DNA from: Rugalucina vietnamica
Lineage: Eukaryota; Mollusca; Bivalvia; Lucinida; Lucinidae
Length of the DNA: 64,000 nt
Direction: 5' to 3'
NCBI GenBank assembly: GCA_964017185.1
Contig: OZ024880.1
Coordinates: 45,149,071 to 45,213,070, forward strand
Part shown: in pieces, positions 56,036 to 64,000 of the stretch
Position numbering within the stretch: the first letter of the stretch is position 1
Layout of the letters: the number at the start of each line of letters is the position of its first letter
The notes under the pieces: model-generated
Seen by the model: only the letters and a program-made list of their open reading frames with translations
Told to the model about the DNA's origin: nothing
The model's database searches: none
Made by a program: the position numbers and the translations under genes

Positions 56036-56672
56036 GTTTACACATTCACGATTTTTGGCTACGGTGCCGCTACGATTCGCCACGATTTGTAAAATCGTCG
56101 TGTACCGTGGTGTACCGTGGTCATTCGTAGTAGAACCGTAGTGAATCGTGGTGAATCTTGATGAATCGTGATGATTCGGGAAACTCTACGGCAGCGCTAC
56201 GGAAGTTTTAAACTGTTTAAAACATTCGTGGCGTACCGTGGCGAATCGTGGTGGTAAATGGGCGTGGCCTAATTCGTAGCGCAACCGTAGCGGAATCTTG
56301 CTTATTCGTACTGACACCGTAGCTATATTCGCGGCTATTCGTGAGAGATCGTAGCCAATCGTGGAGCTCCGTAGCGAAACCGTGGAATCTTTTACACCAC
56401 GAACTCACACGATTCACCACGAATTGTGTACGGTTGTCCTACGAATCATCCACGGTTTCGCTACGGAGCTCCACGATTGGCCACGACGGCTACCGCCGTG
56501 AATCGTACTAATACCGTATCGAACCGTACAAGCACCGTGAGCATTCGTTGTGCCATCGTGGTTAATCCTCATTGACCGTAGCGTTGCCGTCATGAATCGT
56601 CATTGATTCGTAGCGATACCTTACAGACACCGTACAAAGATCGTGGACATTCTTACTAGAATCGTAGAGATA
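56036..56672. mobile_element. TCGTAG/CGTGG-repeat foldback relative
   Basis: Starts GCCCCGTTTACACATTCACG and is built from degenerate ATTCGTGG, ACCGTAGC and TCGTAG words. A near-perfect inverted pair (CCAATCGTGGAGCTCCGTAG against CTACGGAGCTCCACGATTGG) brackets the centre near 56350-56480. The start phrase resembles the TACGT foldback end at 40.8 kb. The right terminus is not clear. Confidence 0.65.
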
Positions 56673-56920
56673 CTGAATATTTCCACTTTTCGCCAAAGTG
56701 GACAGGTAAGGTCAACCTGTCATAGCCTACGGAAATCCGATAAATCATCGGTATTTTCCGGTAAAAATGCAGGTAAGTTTAGTATGATTATATTCGAACC
56801 ACGTGCATATCTTCAAAGCATGTTCAAGACATCTGTATAGTTTCAAAAGAATCGGAATAAAACTGTAGGAGGAGTTGCACACACAAGGTACATACTCCTA
56901 TAGGGGGACGGAAGGACGGA

Positions 56921-58000
56921 ATGACAGAAAGCCGAAAACTATGTCCTTGCCGAAAAAGGCGGGGGACAGTAACAATGGAAACCCTGCCAAGTGTTATCCC
57001 AACTGCCATAATTCACATCATCAACACGTTGGATAGTGATAGCGAGCACCGGTCTCGTTATTCATCAAAAGCGAATTTCGCTTCTTTTTTTTCTGGATAT
57101 CGAAAAACGAAAAACGAAAATCGAACTAACTTCTCATTGCTCATCATTCCTGTGAAACGGAAACCAGGAGAAAGGAAACACATATCGCCATCTAAGCTGA
57201 GACGCCAAAGAGCCAGAAAACAACGCTTTCGGGAAAAGAAGTCAGCTGAGAAAGTTGACTGCCTCAGAAGTGAACACACTCGTCCTTCAAGAACCGGAGC
57301 CTACCTGTGTAACTTCTATCAAGGACAGTTGTTACCTGGATAATACCGGTCAAATTCAGGATTTAACCTGTAGCAGTAATAAGCGCTCTGAGACGCAGGA
57401 TTTGTCACCTGATTCTGACATCAGTGTTGAGACTGAAAGAGCCCTCCTTTAGACTTTCTTCAATAAACAGACACTGACAGCGACGACAATTCTTTTGAGA
57501 TTTCAGGAGTGATTGCTGAAGTAAATACATGCTCAAATTGCAAACATCAGCCTCGAGCAGGTGTTGAGCTCAAGCGTTGTTCGCGTTGTCATATAACCAA
57601 ATACTGTAGTGTTGACTGTCAGAAGAAGGGCTGGGACATCAGGAAAACATGTCCGTGAAATAAATACCCCCTTATACCCCACTTTTATATAGCAAACCTG
57701 GGATATGCAGGGGTATGCCTATTTTTCTTATTTTTGCTCCAAAACATAGATTGTGCTCGGCGATGCGGTTCTAACGAGTACCCACAATCTATGTTTTGGA
57801 GCAAAAATAAGAAAAATAGGTATACCCCTCCATACCCCAGCTTTGCTATCAAGGGGGTATACATTACACGGACATGTTATCCTGATGAGAAGGGCTGGGA
57901 TTTCCACAGGTTCGCCTGTTCAGTTGTCGCAAAGTCCGCGACAAAGAAAACTACAGTTAAAAGACCTTTTGATTGTAAATATTGCAAAAAGACATTCTGA
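56921..58000 (+). pseudogene. broken MYND zinc-finger sequence, MITE-interrupted
   Basis: The frame at 57520-57636 encodes NTCSNCKHQPRAGVELKRC, SRCHITKYCSVDCQKKGW, a MYND zinc-finger pattern (C-x2-C, C-x2-C, Y-C-x3-C-Q-x3-W). After the MITE the frame resumes KGWDFHRFACSVVAK, restoring the final H and C of the finger. A basic upstream frame (56921-57343) and an acidic, SDS-rich one (57255-57452) overlap and shift, and an in-frame TAA precedes the finger. It is either a decayed copy or exons with unseen introns. MYND domains bind proline-rich partners. I cannot name the parent gene. Confidence 0.6.
57637..57887. mobile_element. complete CATCAGG MITE with 13-bp target duplication
   Basis: 251 bp, a full foldback: CATCAGGAAAACATGTCC at the left, GGACATGTTATCCTGATG at the right, and a central inverted GGTATACCCC/ACATAGATTGTG pair. 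AGAAGGGCTGGGA occurs at 57624-57636 and 57888-57900. It is the best-preserved family member here and defines its ends. Confidence 0.93.
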
Positions 58001-58227
58001 CTATTATTAAACTGTTTAATGCACATTCCACAGATTTAGTGTTGTAATGAAAACTAACATTAACAATTCTACGCCGAAAGGTGGTGCGCCTATATACAGG
58101 CGGAATATACATCCGAAAGAAGAAAGAAGAAGAAGAAGTAAATTTAAATTAAGAAATACTTCTGATCAGTCAGTGATTCATCAAGGATTTAGGTACACAA
58201 ATACATAACTCCTTTCTAAAAAATACC
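58001..58227. other. spacer
   Basis: AT-rich with a short purine run (GAAGAAGAAGAAG near 58121). Nothing recognised. Confidence 0.4.
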
Positions 58228-59110
58228 TAGAAAATGGTGAGTAAGTAAGTAATGGTTTATTAGAGTGTCACATATCAACATCACACATATACAACATAAT
58301 TATGAAAGACTAAAAGTTGAGCCATAATTTGGCTTACGAGACACTATACATGTATATACGGTTTAAACAATTCCATATAAGCATATCCATAAATTACCAC
58401 AAAACCGTGTAAAGCACATAAATACATTTTAACTCATTAATAACAAAAATAGACATTTTCTACACATATAACAATATTTACATATAAAAAAGTACAATGA
58501 GAGGATCCGCAAAGCAGCGATCTTGTGCCACCATCACATACAAACGCGCACCTTATCTTCACAAAATCTGGTTCGGAGACGCTATAGAAACACCAGAACA
58601 CCGAGTATGTGCCGAGAAACGGTCTTATAGGGAGTGGTCCTACAAAGGCCGCCCCGACACACATCAAGGTCTGTATTTAAGAAATTGCCTACAAATATTT
58701 AATTCTGTTTACGACGAATATAGTATGTCGGAGTCAATGGCCCATCAGCATGTGATGGCATATATCTACATGTAATATCCAGATATCCCACAGAACATCA
58801 AACCTAAATTATTATATCGTATAATACAATATATACACTAGGTTAAATACAGTCAGGGTGATCCCACCTCCCACCATGGCGCCGCCAAGACAAGCCACCC
58901 AAGTAATCGGGCGGTTTCCCTACCTACATGGGTCACTCGCCCAGGCGACAACAAATGCGGTCAGTGAAAACTATATCAGCCGAACGGACCACGCACCACC
59001 GACGCCAGCAAAATGCATGAAACATGTGGCGGAAATCAATGTCCAGACAGCATGCCCCTACATCGACCGCCGCAGAGGTGCAAAGCCCGTGCAGCTGAGT
59101 TACATTTTTT
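58228..59110 (-). mobile_element. possible 3' end of a retroelement
   Basis: Read on the minus strand the segment ends GTGACACTCTAATAAACC followed by ATTACTTACTTACTCACC, that is a polyadenylation signal and a short TTAC tandem tail, as many LINEs have. Upstream it is less AT-rich (58.5-59.1 kb) but has no frame over 95 codons and no RT motif. Identity unproven. Confidence 0.35.
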
Positions 59111-59539
59111 TTTTCAGAAATCCTTAAATGTACATAATAATAATGCAAAATGTTAACTTATGTTACTGCGAATTACTTGCTAATTCATCATCAGTTTAAA
59201 TATTATAATGGCATAAAGGCTAAGAGACATTCAAAACATAGAATGCGCAAACATTGAATAGTTTACATGCTTCTTCATTGCAATTCCTATACTATTTCAA
59301 TGGAACAAACCAATTACGACGAAAACAAACATAACAATAATATAACATATTTACGTATAACAAGAAAAGATATGACACAAGTGTCATATCAATAGCCTCA
59401 ATTTTCTATCGCAGCCAATAACGTATAAGACAAACCGCGCACCCAGCGTGTGGAAAAATATGCCGCAAATTCAACCAATGTATTTCCATAGACATAGATC
59501 AACAAACATCAGAAGCACGTCGGAGACACGTAACAAATG

Positions 59540-60011
59540 CGTTTAATACATACGTGGTTTGTCAGAAAAGTTCGTGTACACCATTTATATTTTCAACAGA
59601 AAAATGAATATATCTGCTTTTGCAAAAGTATTTTATAAGCAAATATACAAGAAATTTTATTGAAATCAGACAAAAAACACGTCATCTACAGCCTTTTCCC
59701 TGCACTTCCGAACCGAGTGCGGGGCAAAGGTCAACGTCTCTATATGACGTTACTTGACATTTTAAGCCGCCAGCGCGTTATACATTTGTTTCAGGGTGTT
59801 TTATTTTAACAAAAGATCCTTGGCTATTAACATTTTTATGTCTTTGTATCCAGCTGTCAAATGCAGATACGCCGTACCAATTCTCGCAAAATTGTTCGCC
59901 CATCTGTTGAACATGTGTAACAATTTCTTGCGGCGAGCATGCCAGACAGGTGATATTCCGTTTATCCTCATAGGTGGACTTCTGAGCAGCTGAAAATCGA
60001 CTGTGCCACAA
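59540..60011 (-). pseudogene. possible mariner-like transposase C-terminus
   Basis: A 77-codon minus-strand frame ends ENWYGVSAFDSWIQRHKNV, then GSFVKI, reminiscent of mariner C-termini (F-x-x-W-x-x-R...G-x-Y/F-V). About 200 bp downstream is ACGTGGTTTGTCAGAAAAGT, then TCGTGTACACC, like a mariner terminal repeat. No catalytic residues are covered. Tentative. Confidence 0.3.
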
Positions 60012-61820
60012 CTACTGTGAACTAAATAGTAACTGACAGACCGATGACGTTTCTGTTGTTTGTAACATTTTCATCGTATCTGTGGGTGATTTCCTTAACG
60101 AAACATACAATCGGCGTCGGCTGTTCTCCGACGTCAAATTACGCCATTATTTCAAACAGATGTTTCGGTCTGCTTCTAATTTTTTTTACATAAATCAAAC
60201 TACATTGCCGCCAAGTCGGAATCTTTCTGAAACTGAAGTCAGTGTTATATGGTTTTAGGACGAAATATTTTAATGTTATAACATATTTAAGTGCCGTTTG
60301 ACAGGGAAAAAACACAATATAAAAATCTCACATTTTGTTGACGTTTTGGCACCTGTCCCATGTGGCCCTACGTACGCTTAAGTAGAAAATATGTCATATT
60401 TAACGTGTTGATACTTCAAATTGAAACAAATTCCTCAAAAATGCTCATAAGATATTGCTGCTTATATTTATACAAAAACAAAAAAACTTAAACAACAGCA
60501 CTTTACTTTTCCTTCTAGCCAAGGTGTCCACAAACCTCGTACACGTGCGTTCTGTACGCTTGGTGTACGTTAAAGTATTTTAAGCATGCAGCATGCTTAA
60601 AGCTCGACGTGTCTCGGGTATGTGTCTTATACGAATAAGTTCAACACGCGTTACATTAAACGTTTGATACGCGCCTATACTGTATTGTGTGCTTAACATA
60701 ACTGTATAAAAGTACATGCAATCCAAAATTGTCAGCACGCTGAGATTATTATACGACCTGTACACACCTTAGACACACGCTAATCATTTGTGACTGCTAA
60801 TTACACCATAGAGACTATGGGCCCCCCTCCAATTGGGCCTAAAGAAATAGATATAGGCTACTTGTGCCTCCAGGTAAAGATAAATACACTGCTGACTGAC
60901 CGTCTGATTACTGGTTAACCGCGCTTGTCTGATCCTGCCGAGGAAACATTTCAAGTCAAACCATCCATACGTATAAGCCTTTTGGGTCTTAGTTGGATAG
61001 TTATATTTCAAGCACTTGTTGGATGTGATGACGTCCTCATTTTGGGTAAAAGTCCTGTAAAATCGAGGCAACATCCCAACATGACCTTAGCTGTTGACTG
61101 GAACGTAAAGCATAAATTCAAACATACAAATCACGCCAAGACGTTGCAAAAGTGGTCGGTGATTTCTCCATACTTCCATGTTGTGGTTTTACTAGATTAT
61201 AGTAATTGATAAGCCGTAAGTCCTATACTATAGGTAATTAAAGTTTAAGAAGCAAATTTTCTTATTCAGCGTGTTGAGATTTTTTCATACGCCAGGGTCG
61301 CGTTTGTCTTGTACGTTAATGTGCGACTGACTTTTCAAGATTGACGTGTATGTATGGGTATGGGTATATACTTAGAGCATATTTTACTTTTTTGAATTGA
61401 ATACCAAATATATTTAATCTAGTGTGTTGATTTTGTAAATTTTCCCATTGAAGAGGCAGGCGGTGAAAATGCAAAACAAAAAAAAAATATTGAAAACACA
61501 AATATTTTTGGTACACTCTTCCTTACGTTCTAAATATAAAAAAATTAAGAACATGAACACCAATACTTTATGTTATTTCTTAAATAACTGATTTTAAGGC
61601 GTCAGAATTTCTGACGTGAAACACTTTTTAATGACGTCAAGTGAATGGAAACGTCAGAAGTTATCAGAAATTTACAGTTAAAATATCGGCTGATATCAAT
61701 CACTTGTGAAAATCATCAGATATCTCAACATACACTTTACATAATTTACACCTATGTAATACATTTATCTTTTTTGCCATCGAAGATACGGTTATACATC
61801 ATTTCAAAATTCAATATTAA
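60012..61820. other. intergenic, no gene recognised
   Basis: Only short frames. A perfect small palindrome, TTAAGCATGCAGCATGCTTAA, sits near 60579-60600, and a worn copy of the 46.4-kb foldback end near 61385-61500. No domain-bearing frame. Confidence 0.5.
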
Positions 61821-62026
61821 TGAGCCGCGACGCGAGAAAACCGGTCTTCAGGGTTTCCGACCAAGTCTGACACAAACCGACATGTACAGTCCCAGAAGCA
61901 GCATAGAAACTTGAAATTTCGGATTTAATAAGAAGAGAAAGTGTACACTCCGCGAAAATAAAGGCGCTGATCAGCTTCGCTTGTTTTTGCATAGGCAAAA
62001 ATCCGGTTTTCTTGTGACGCGGCTCA
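61821..62026 (+). mobile_element. GAGCC palindromic MITE, copy 15
   Basis: TGAGCCGCGACGCGAGAAAA to TTTTCTTGTGACGCGGCTCA. One arm of the core is deleted (GGCGCTGATCAGCTTCGCTT), so the hairpin is lost though the termini are intact. Confidence 0.88.
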
Positions 62027-62154
62027 TTTGATAATGCAACATTCATCTGTCTGGGCCTACCAGTTATCGCCAGTACTGAACAACTTTTTTCAGCGTACTG
62101 CTAAATAGACTCCATAAAAAAGGAAGAATAAAAACGAATGAAGAAAGAAAAGAA

Positions 62155-62245
62155 ACTTATATGCGGCGAGATTCGAACCTGTAAGAGTCTGATTAGAAGA
62201 CCAATGCTTAAGACACTGAGCTAATGGGGCCGACAGACTTTTAAC
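62155..62245 (-). repeat. tRNA-like sequence, SINE or tRNA relic
   Basis: On the minus strand: CCCCATTAGCTCAGTGTCTTAAGC (A box), a TCTTCTAATC anticodon-like loop and CAGGTTCGAATCTCGCC (B box). The T stem and acceptor stem do not pair, so it is not a functional tRNA. Confidence 0.6.
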
Positions 62246-63107
62246 GGCATTACTCATGTTATCATTAACATTTATGGCCTATAAATAATAATCTAAAAAT
62301 AGTTGCCATTATCGGCTGGTTTCCCGTTATCAGGTTTCTGTTAAATGTAAATATATTCGGAATAGGAACCAGTGCCATGCATAATTGATACCGAATCATT
62401 TTCCCGCCCTTGATTACTAGAAAGAGAAAGAGAATCAGGCTATCTCGGCTTCATTCGTACCTTCGAGGTTATCATAAAAAAAACTATTGAAGTGACCACG
62501 GCAGTGTAGCGCTAAATACAAACCGCGATGAACTATTATTATTATGAAGAACAGACAGGCACTACAGGCATAATCAATGATAGAAATCATGTCTTAAGCA
62601 TGTCGTTTATAGATTAGAAACTGAAATAACAATTTGTATCGAAATAATTGGGGACGAATATGCCTAAGGCTTGCAAAGACCGCAGACTGATGACCGCCGA
62701 CCGAATCACTACCCATGGCCTCTAAGCATTCTTTTTAATTTGAAACGTTAGTAACTTTCAAACTTTTAAGTGTCCCAGTTGACAAAACAATCGATTTACT
62801 TTTTGTATGTCTACAGCTTTACATTCTAAAATAATCATATTGACGAATAAACAATCTTTTAAAACCGGACTTCTTTTTTTCTCGGATGAATATCAATATG
62901 GACCTTTTCCATTACAGTAATAGCTATAGAATAGTACATTGAAGGGTTGAGGCTATAAAAATGAGCGTCTCCTTTTCAGCATATCACATAGGAGATATAA
63001 TTTCAGACTCATTTTTTCAAAGACACTTAAAGTTTCAAAATTCTTTATTATACCTCATTAATATTCATTGGCTGACCGTGGATTTTGATTGGTCCAGAGC
63101 ATGTCAC
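62246..63107. other. intergenic, nothing recognised
   Basis: AT-rich sequence without domain-bearing frames or repeat families I can place. Confidence 0.45.
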
Positions 63108-63312
63108 GTGTAGGGTGCTATTCTGTCATGTCGCATGATCATATTACCCTCTGACGTCATATCAGCCTTAAAACGTGCAGCTGCACTTGTAGTCACATGC
63201 GTTTGTTTACAGTGCACGTGGAGGGTGCTATTCTGTCATGTCGCATGATCATATTACCCTCTGACATCATATTCGCCTAAATGTGCAGTTGCACTTGTAG
63301 TCACATGCGTTT
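63108..63312 (+). repeat. tandem duplication, about 110-bp unit, two copies
   Basis: AGGGTGCTATTCTGTCATGT, CGCATGATCATATTACCCTC, TGCACTTGTAGTCACATGCG occur twice in order. The first copy has TGACGTCAT, the second TGACATCAT. Confidence 0.85.
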
Positions 63313-63362
63313 GTCGTGTGGCATGTCGCTTATTTGTTTAAAAAGTGGGTCGGTATAATAAA

Positions 63363-63507
63363 ACAATTGTTGCCCTTGAGTGAGTTTGACATGACGATTT
63401 GTTCACCCTCGACAGGTTATATTGCCCTCGGGCTTCGCCCTCGGGCAATATTACCTGCCTCGGGTGAACAAATCGTCATGTCACCCTCACTCAAGGACAA
63501 CAATTGT
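63363..63507. mobile_element. 145-bp perfect-style hairpin MITE
   Basis: ACAATTGTTGCCCTTGAGTG, TGACGATTTGTTCACCCTCG and ATTGCCCTCGGG are mirrored around a short CTTCGC loop region. It interrupts the end of the LINE-like frame. Confidence 0.88.
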
Positions 63508-64000
63508 ATAGTATCACCTCTTTAGCTTTGGTAAAAAGAATATTTCGGGAGTCATCATAAACAGCGCATTCGCAAATGACATGACATTCAGATTCTACTG
63601 CATCGCATACAAAACATTTGCGTTCATCAACATGTAAATTCTCATATCTCCCAGTTTCGAGCTTTATTGGGGCAACCCCGCATCTGACTTTAGCAAGAGC
63701 GCTTCTGTGTGACCTTAGTATATCTTTTGAGACGTAAGCTTCAGTGCCAAACGTTTGCTTAAAAATCCTGTACGATCTAAGTTTACTAAGTTGGCTTCCA
63801 TTTGGTCTATCTACTTTATCAAGTTCGCTTCTCCAGTACTCTTTAAAGCTAGTTAGTTCTTTTTCATGGATATTATCTAATATATACTTTTTCGAGAAAG
63901 CGGCGTCATCATAAGTTTTCCAAATTCAGATGGGTCATATGCGACTTGAATTTAAAAGCCCAGTTTTTACATCTAGTGGATGAGCTTGACACAGACCATT
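63491..64000 (-). pseudogene. LINE (non-LTR retrotransposon) ORF2 C-terminus, partial
   Basis: On the minus strand from about 63930 to 63510 an open frame encodes YWRSELDKVD, SQLSKLRSYRIFKQTFGTEA, HRSALAKVRCGVAPIKLETG, and a zinc knuckle ERKCFVCDAVESECHVICEC, typical of the region after the reverse transcriptase in invertebrate LINEs. Upstream (63930-64000) the frame shifts or stops at a TGA, and the RT itself lies outside the window. The last codons are supplied by the hairpin MITE. Non-functional as seen. Confidence 0.75.

Noticed and set aside
60925..61209. 94-codon plus-strand frame
   Set aside because: No domain, no recognisable splice context and no codon-level sign of selection that I can see; left unannotated.
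62155..62245. Possible tRNA-Arg gene on the minus strand
   Set aside because: The T arm and acceptor stem do not pair, so I kept it as a tRNA-like relic.

Overview
This is a stretch of animal genomic DNA, not bacterial. It is AT-rich, its one large gene is split by GT/AG introns, and tRNA-derived SINEs, foldback elements, MITEs and minisatellites fill most of the rest. The scavenger-receptor gene and the repeat style (the CACCTGAGC/GGTGAGC repeat, abundant palindromic MITEs, a Gmr1-type Ty3/Gypsy element) point to a lophotrochozoan, most likely a bivalve mollusc. That assignment is inference.

The main host gene lies on the + strand from about 7.1 to 39.9 kb. I can join 21 coding exons by hand (3,372 nt, 1,123 aa) with every splice phase consistent. 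The product has a signal peptide, seven group-A-type SRCR domains (each split over two exons), three CCP/sushi domains (each exon exactly 171 nt), an EGF plus calcium-binding-EGF exon, one transmembrane helix and a 24-residue tail. It looks like a cell-surface scavenger or pattern-recognition receptor. Two decayed SRCR half-exons (about 14.73 kb and 22.37-22.69 kb) show that the domain array was once different.

From 0 to 7 kb there are SINE-type repeats, including inverted copies, and a 1.8-kb satellite of 44-bp units. The gene's 8-kb first intron holds a foldback structure whose arms are 21-bp minisatellites in opposite orientation (7.94-8.82 and 13.41-14.58 kb), with long CACCTGAGC repeats between them. 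Later introns hold a 31-bp minisatellite, a hAT-like element, and many copies of two MITE families whose ends sit within tens of bases of splice sites. The 25.9-34.1 kb intron carries small hairpin modules, a 62-bp satellite built on the same hairpin plan, SINEs and more CACCTGAGC repeats.

From 40 to 47 kb, downstream of the gene, are foldback elements made of TACGT motifs, a foldback with nested hairpins, a 108-bp palindrome rich in TGACGTCA sites, and more MITEs. At 46,952-55,639 (- strand) lies an apparently complete LTR retrotransposon with 1.8-kb near-identical LTRs, a 5-bp target duplication, a tRNA-Leu-type primer site and one intact 1,546-aa ORF. Its domain order is gag-protease-integrase-RT-RNase H, the inverted order typical of Gmr1-type Ty3/Gypsy elements.

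From 56 to 64 kb there is a broken MYND zinc-finger sequence interrupted by a textbook MITE insertion with a 13-bp duplication, a possible LINE 3' end, a tentative mariner-like remnant, and the C-terminus of a non-LTR retrotransposon running off the right edge on the - strand. I found no functional tRNA or rRNA genes and no CRISPR array.
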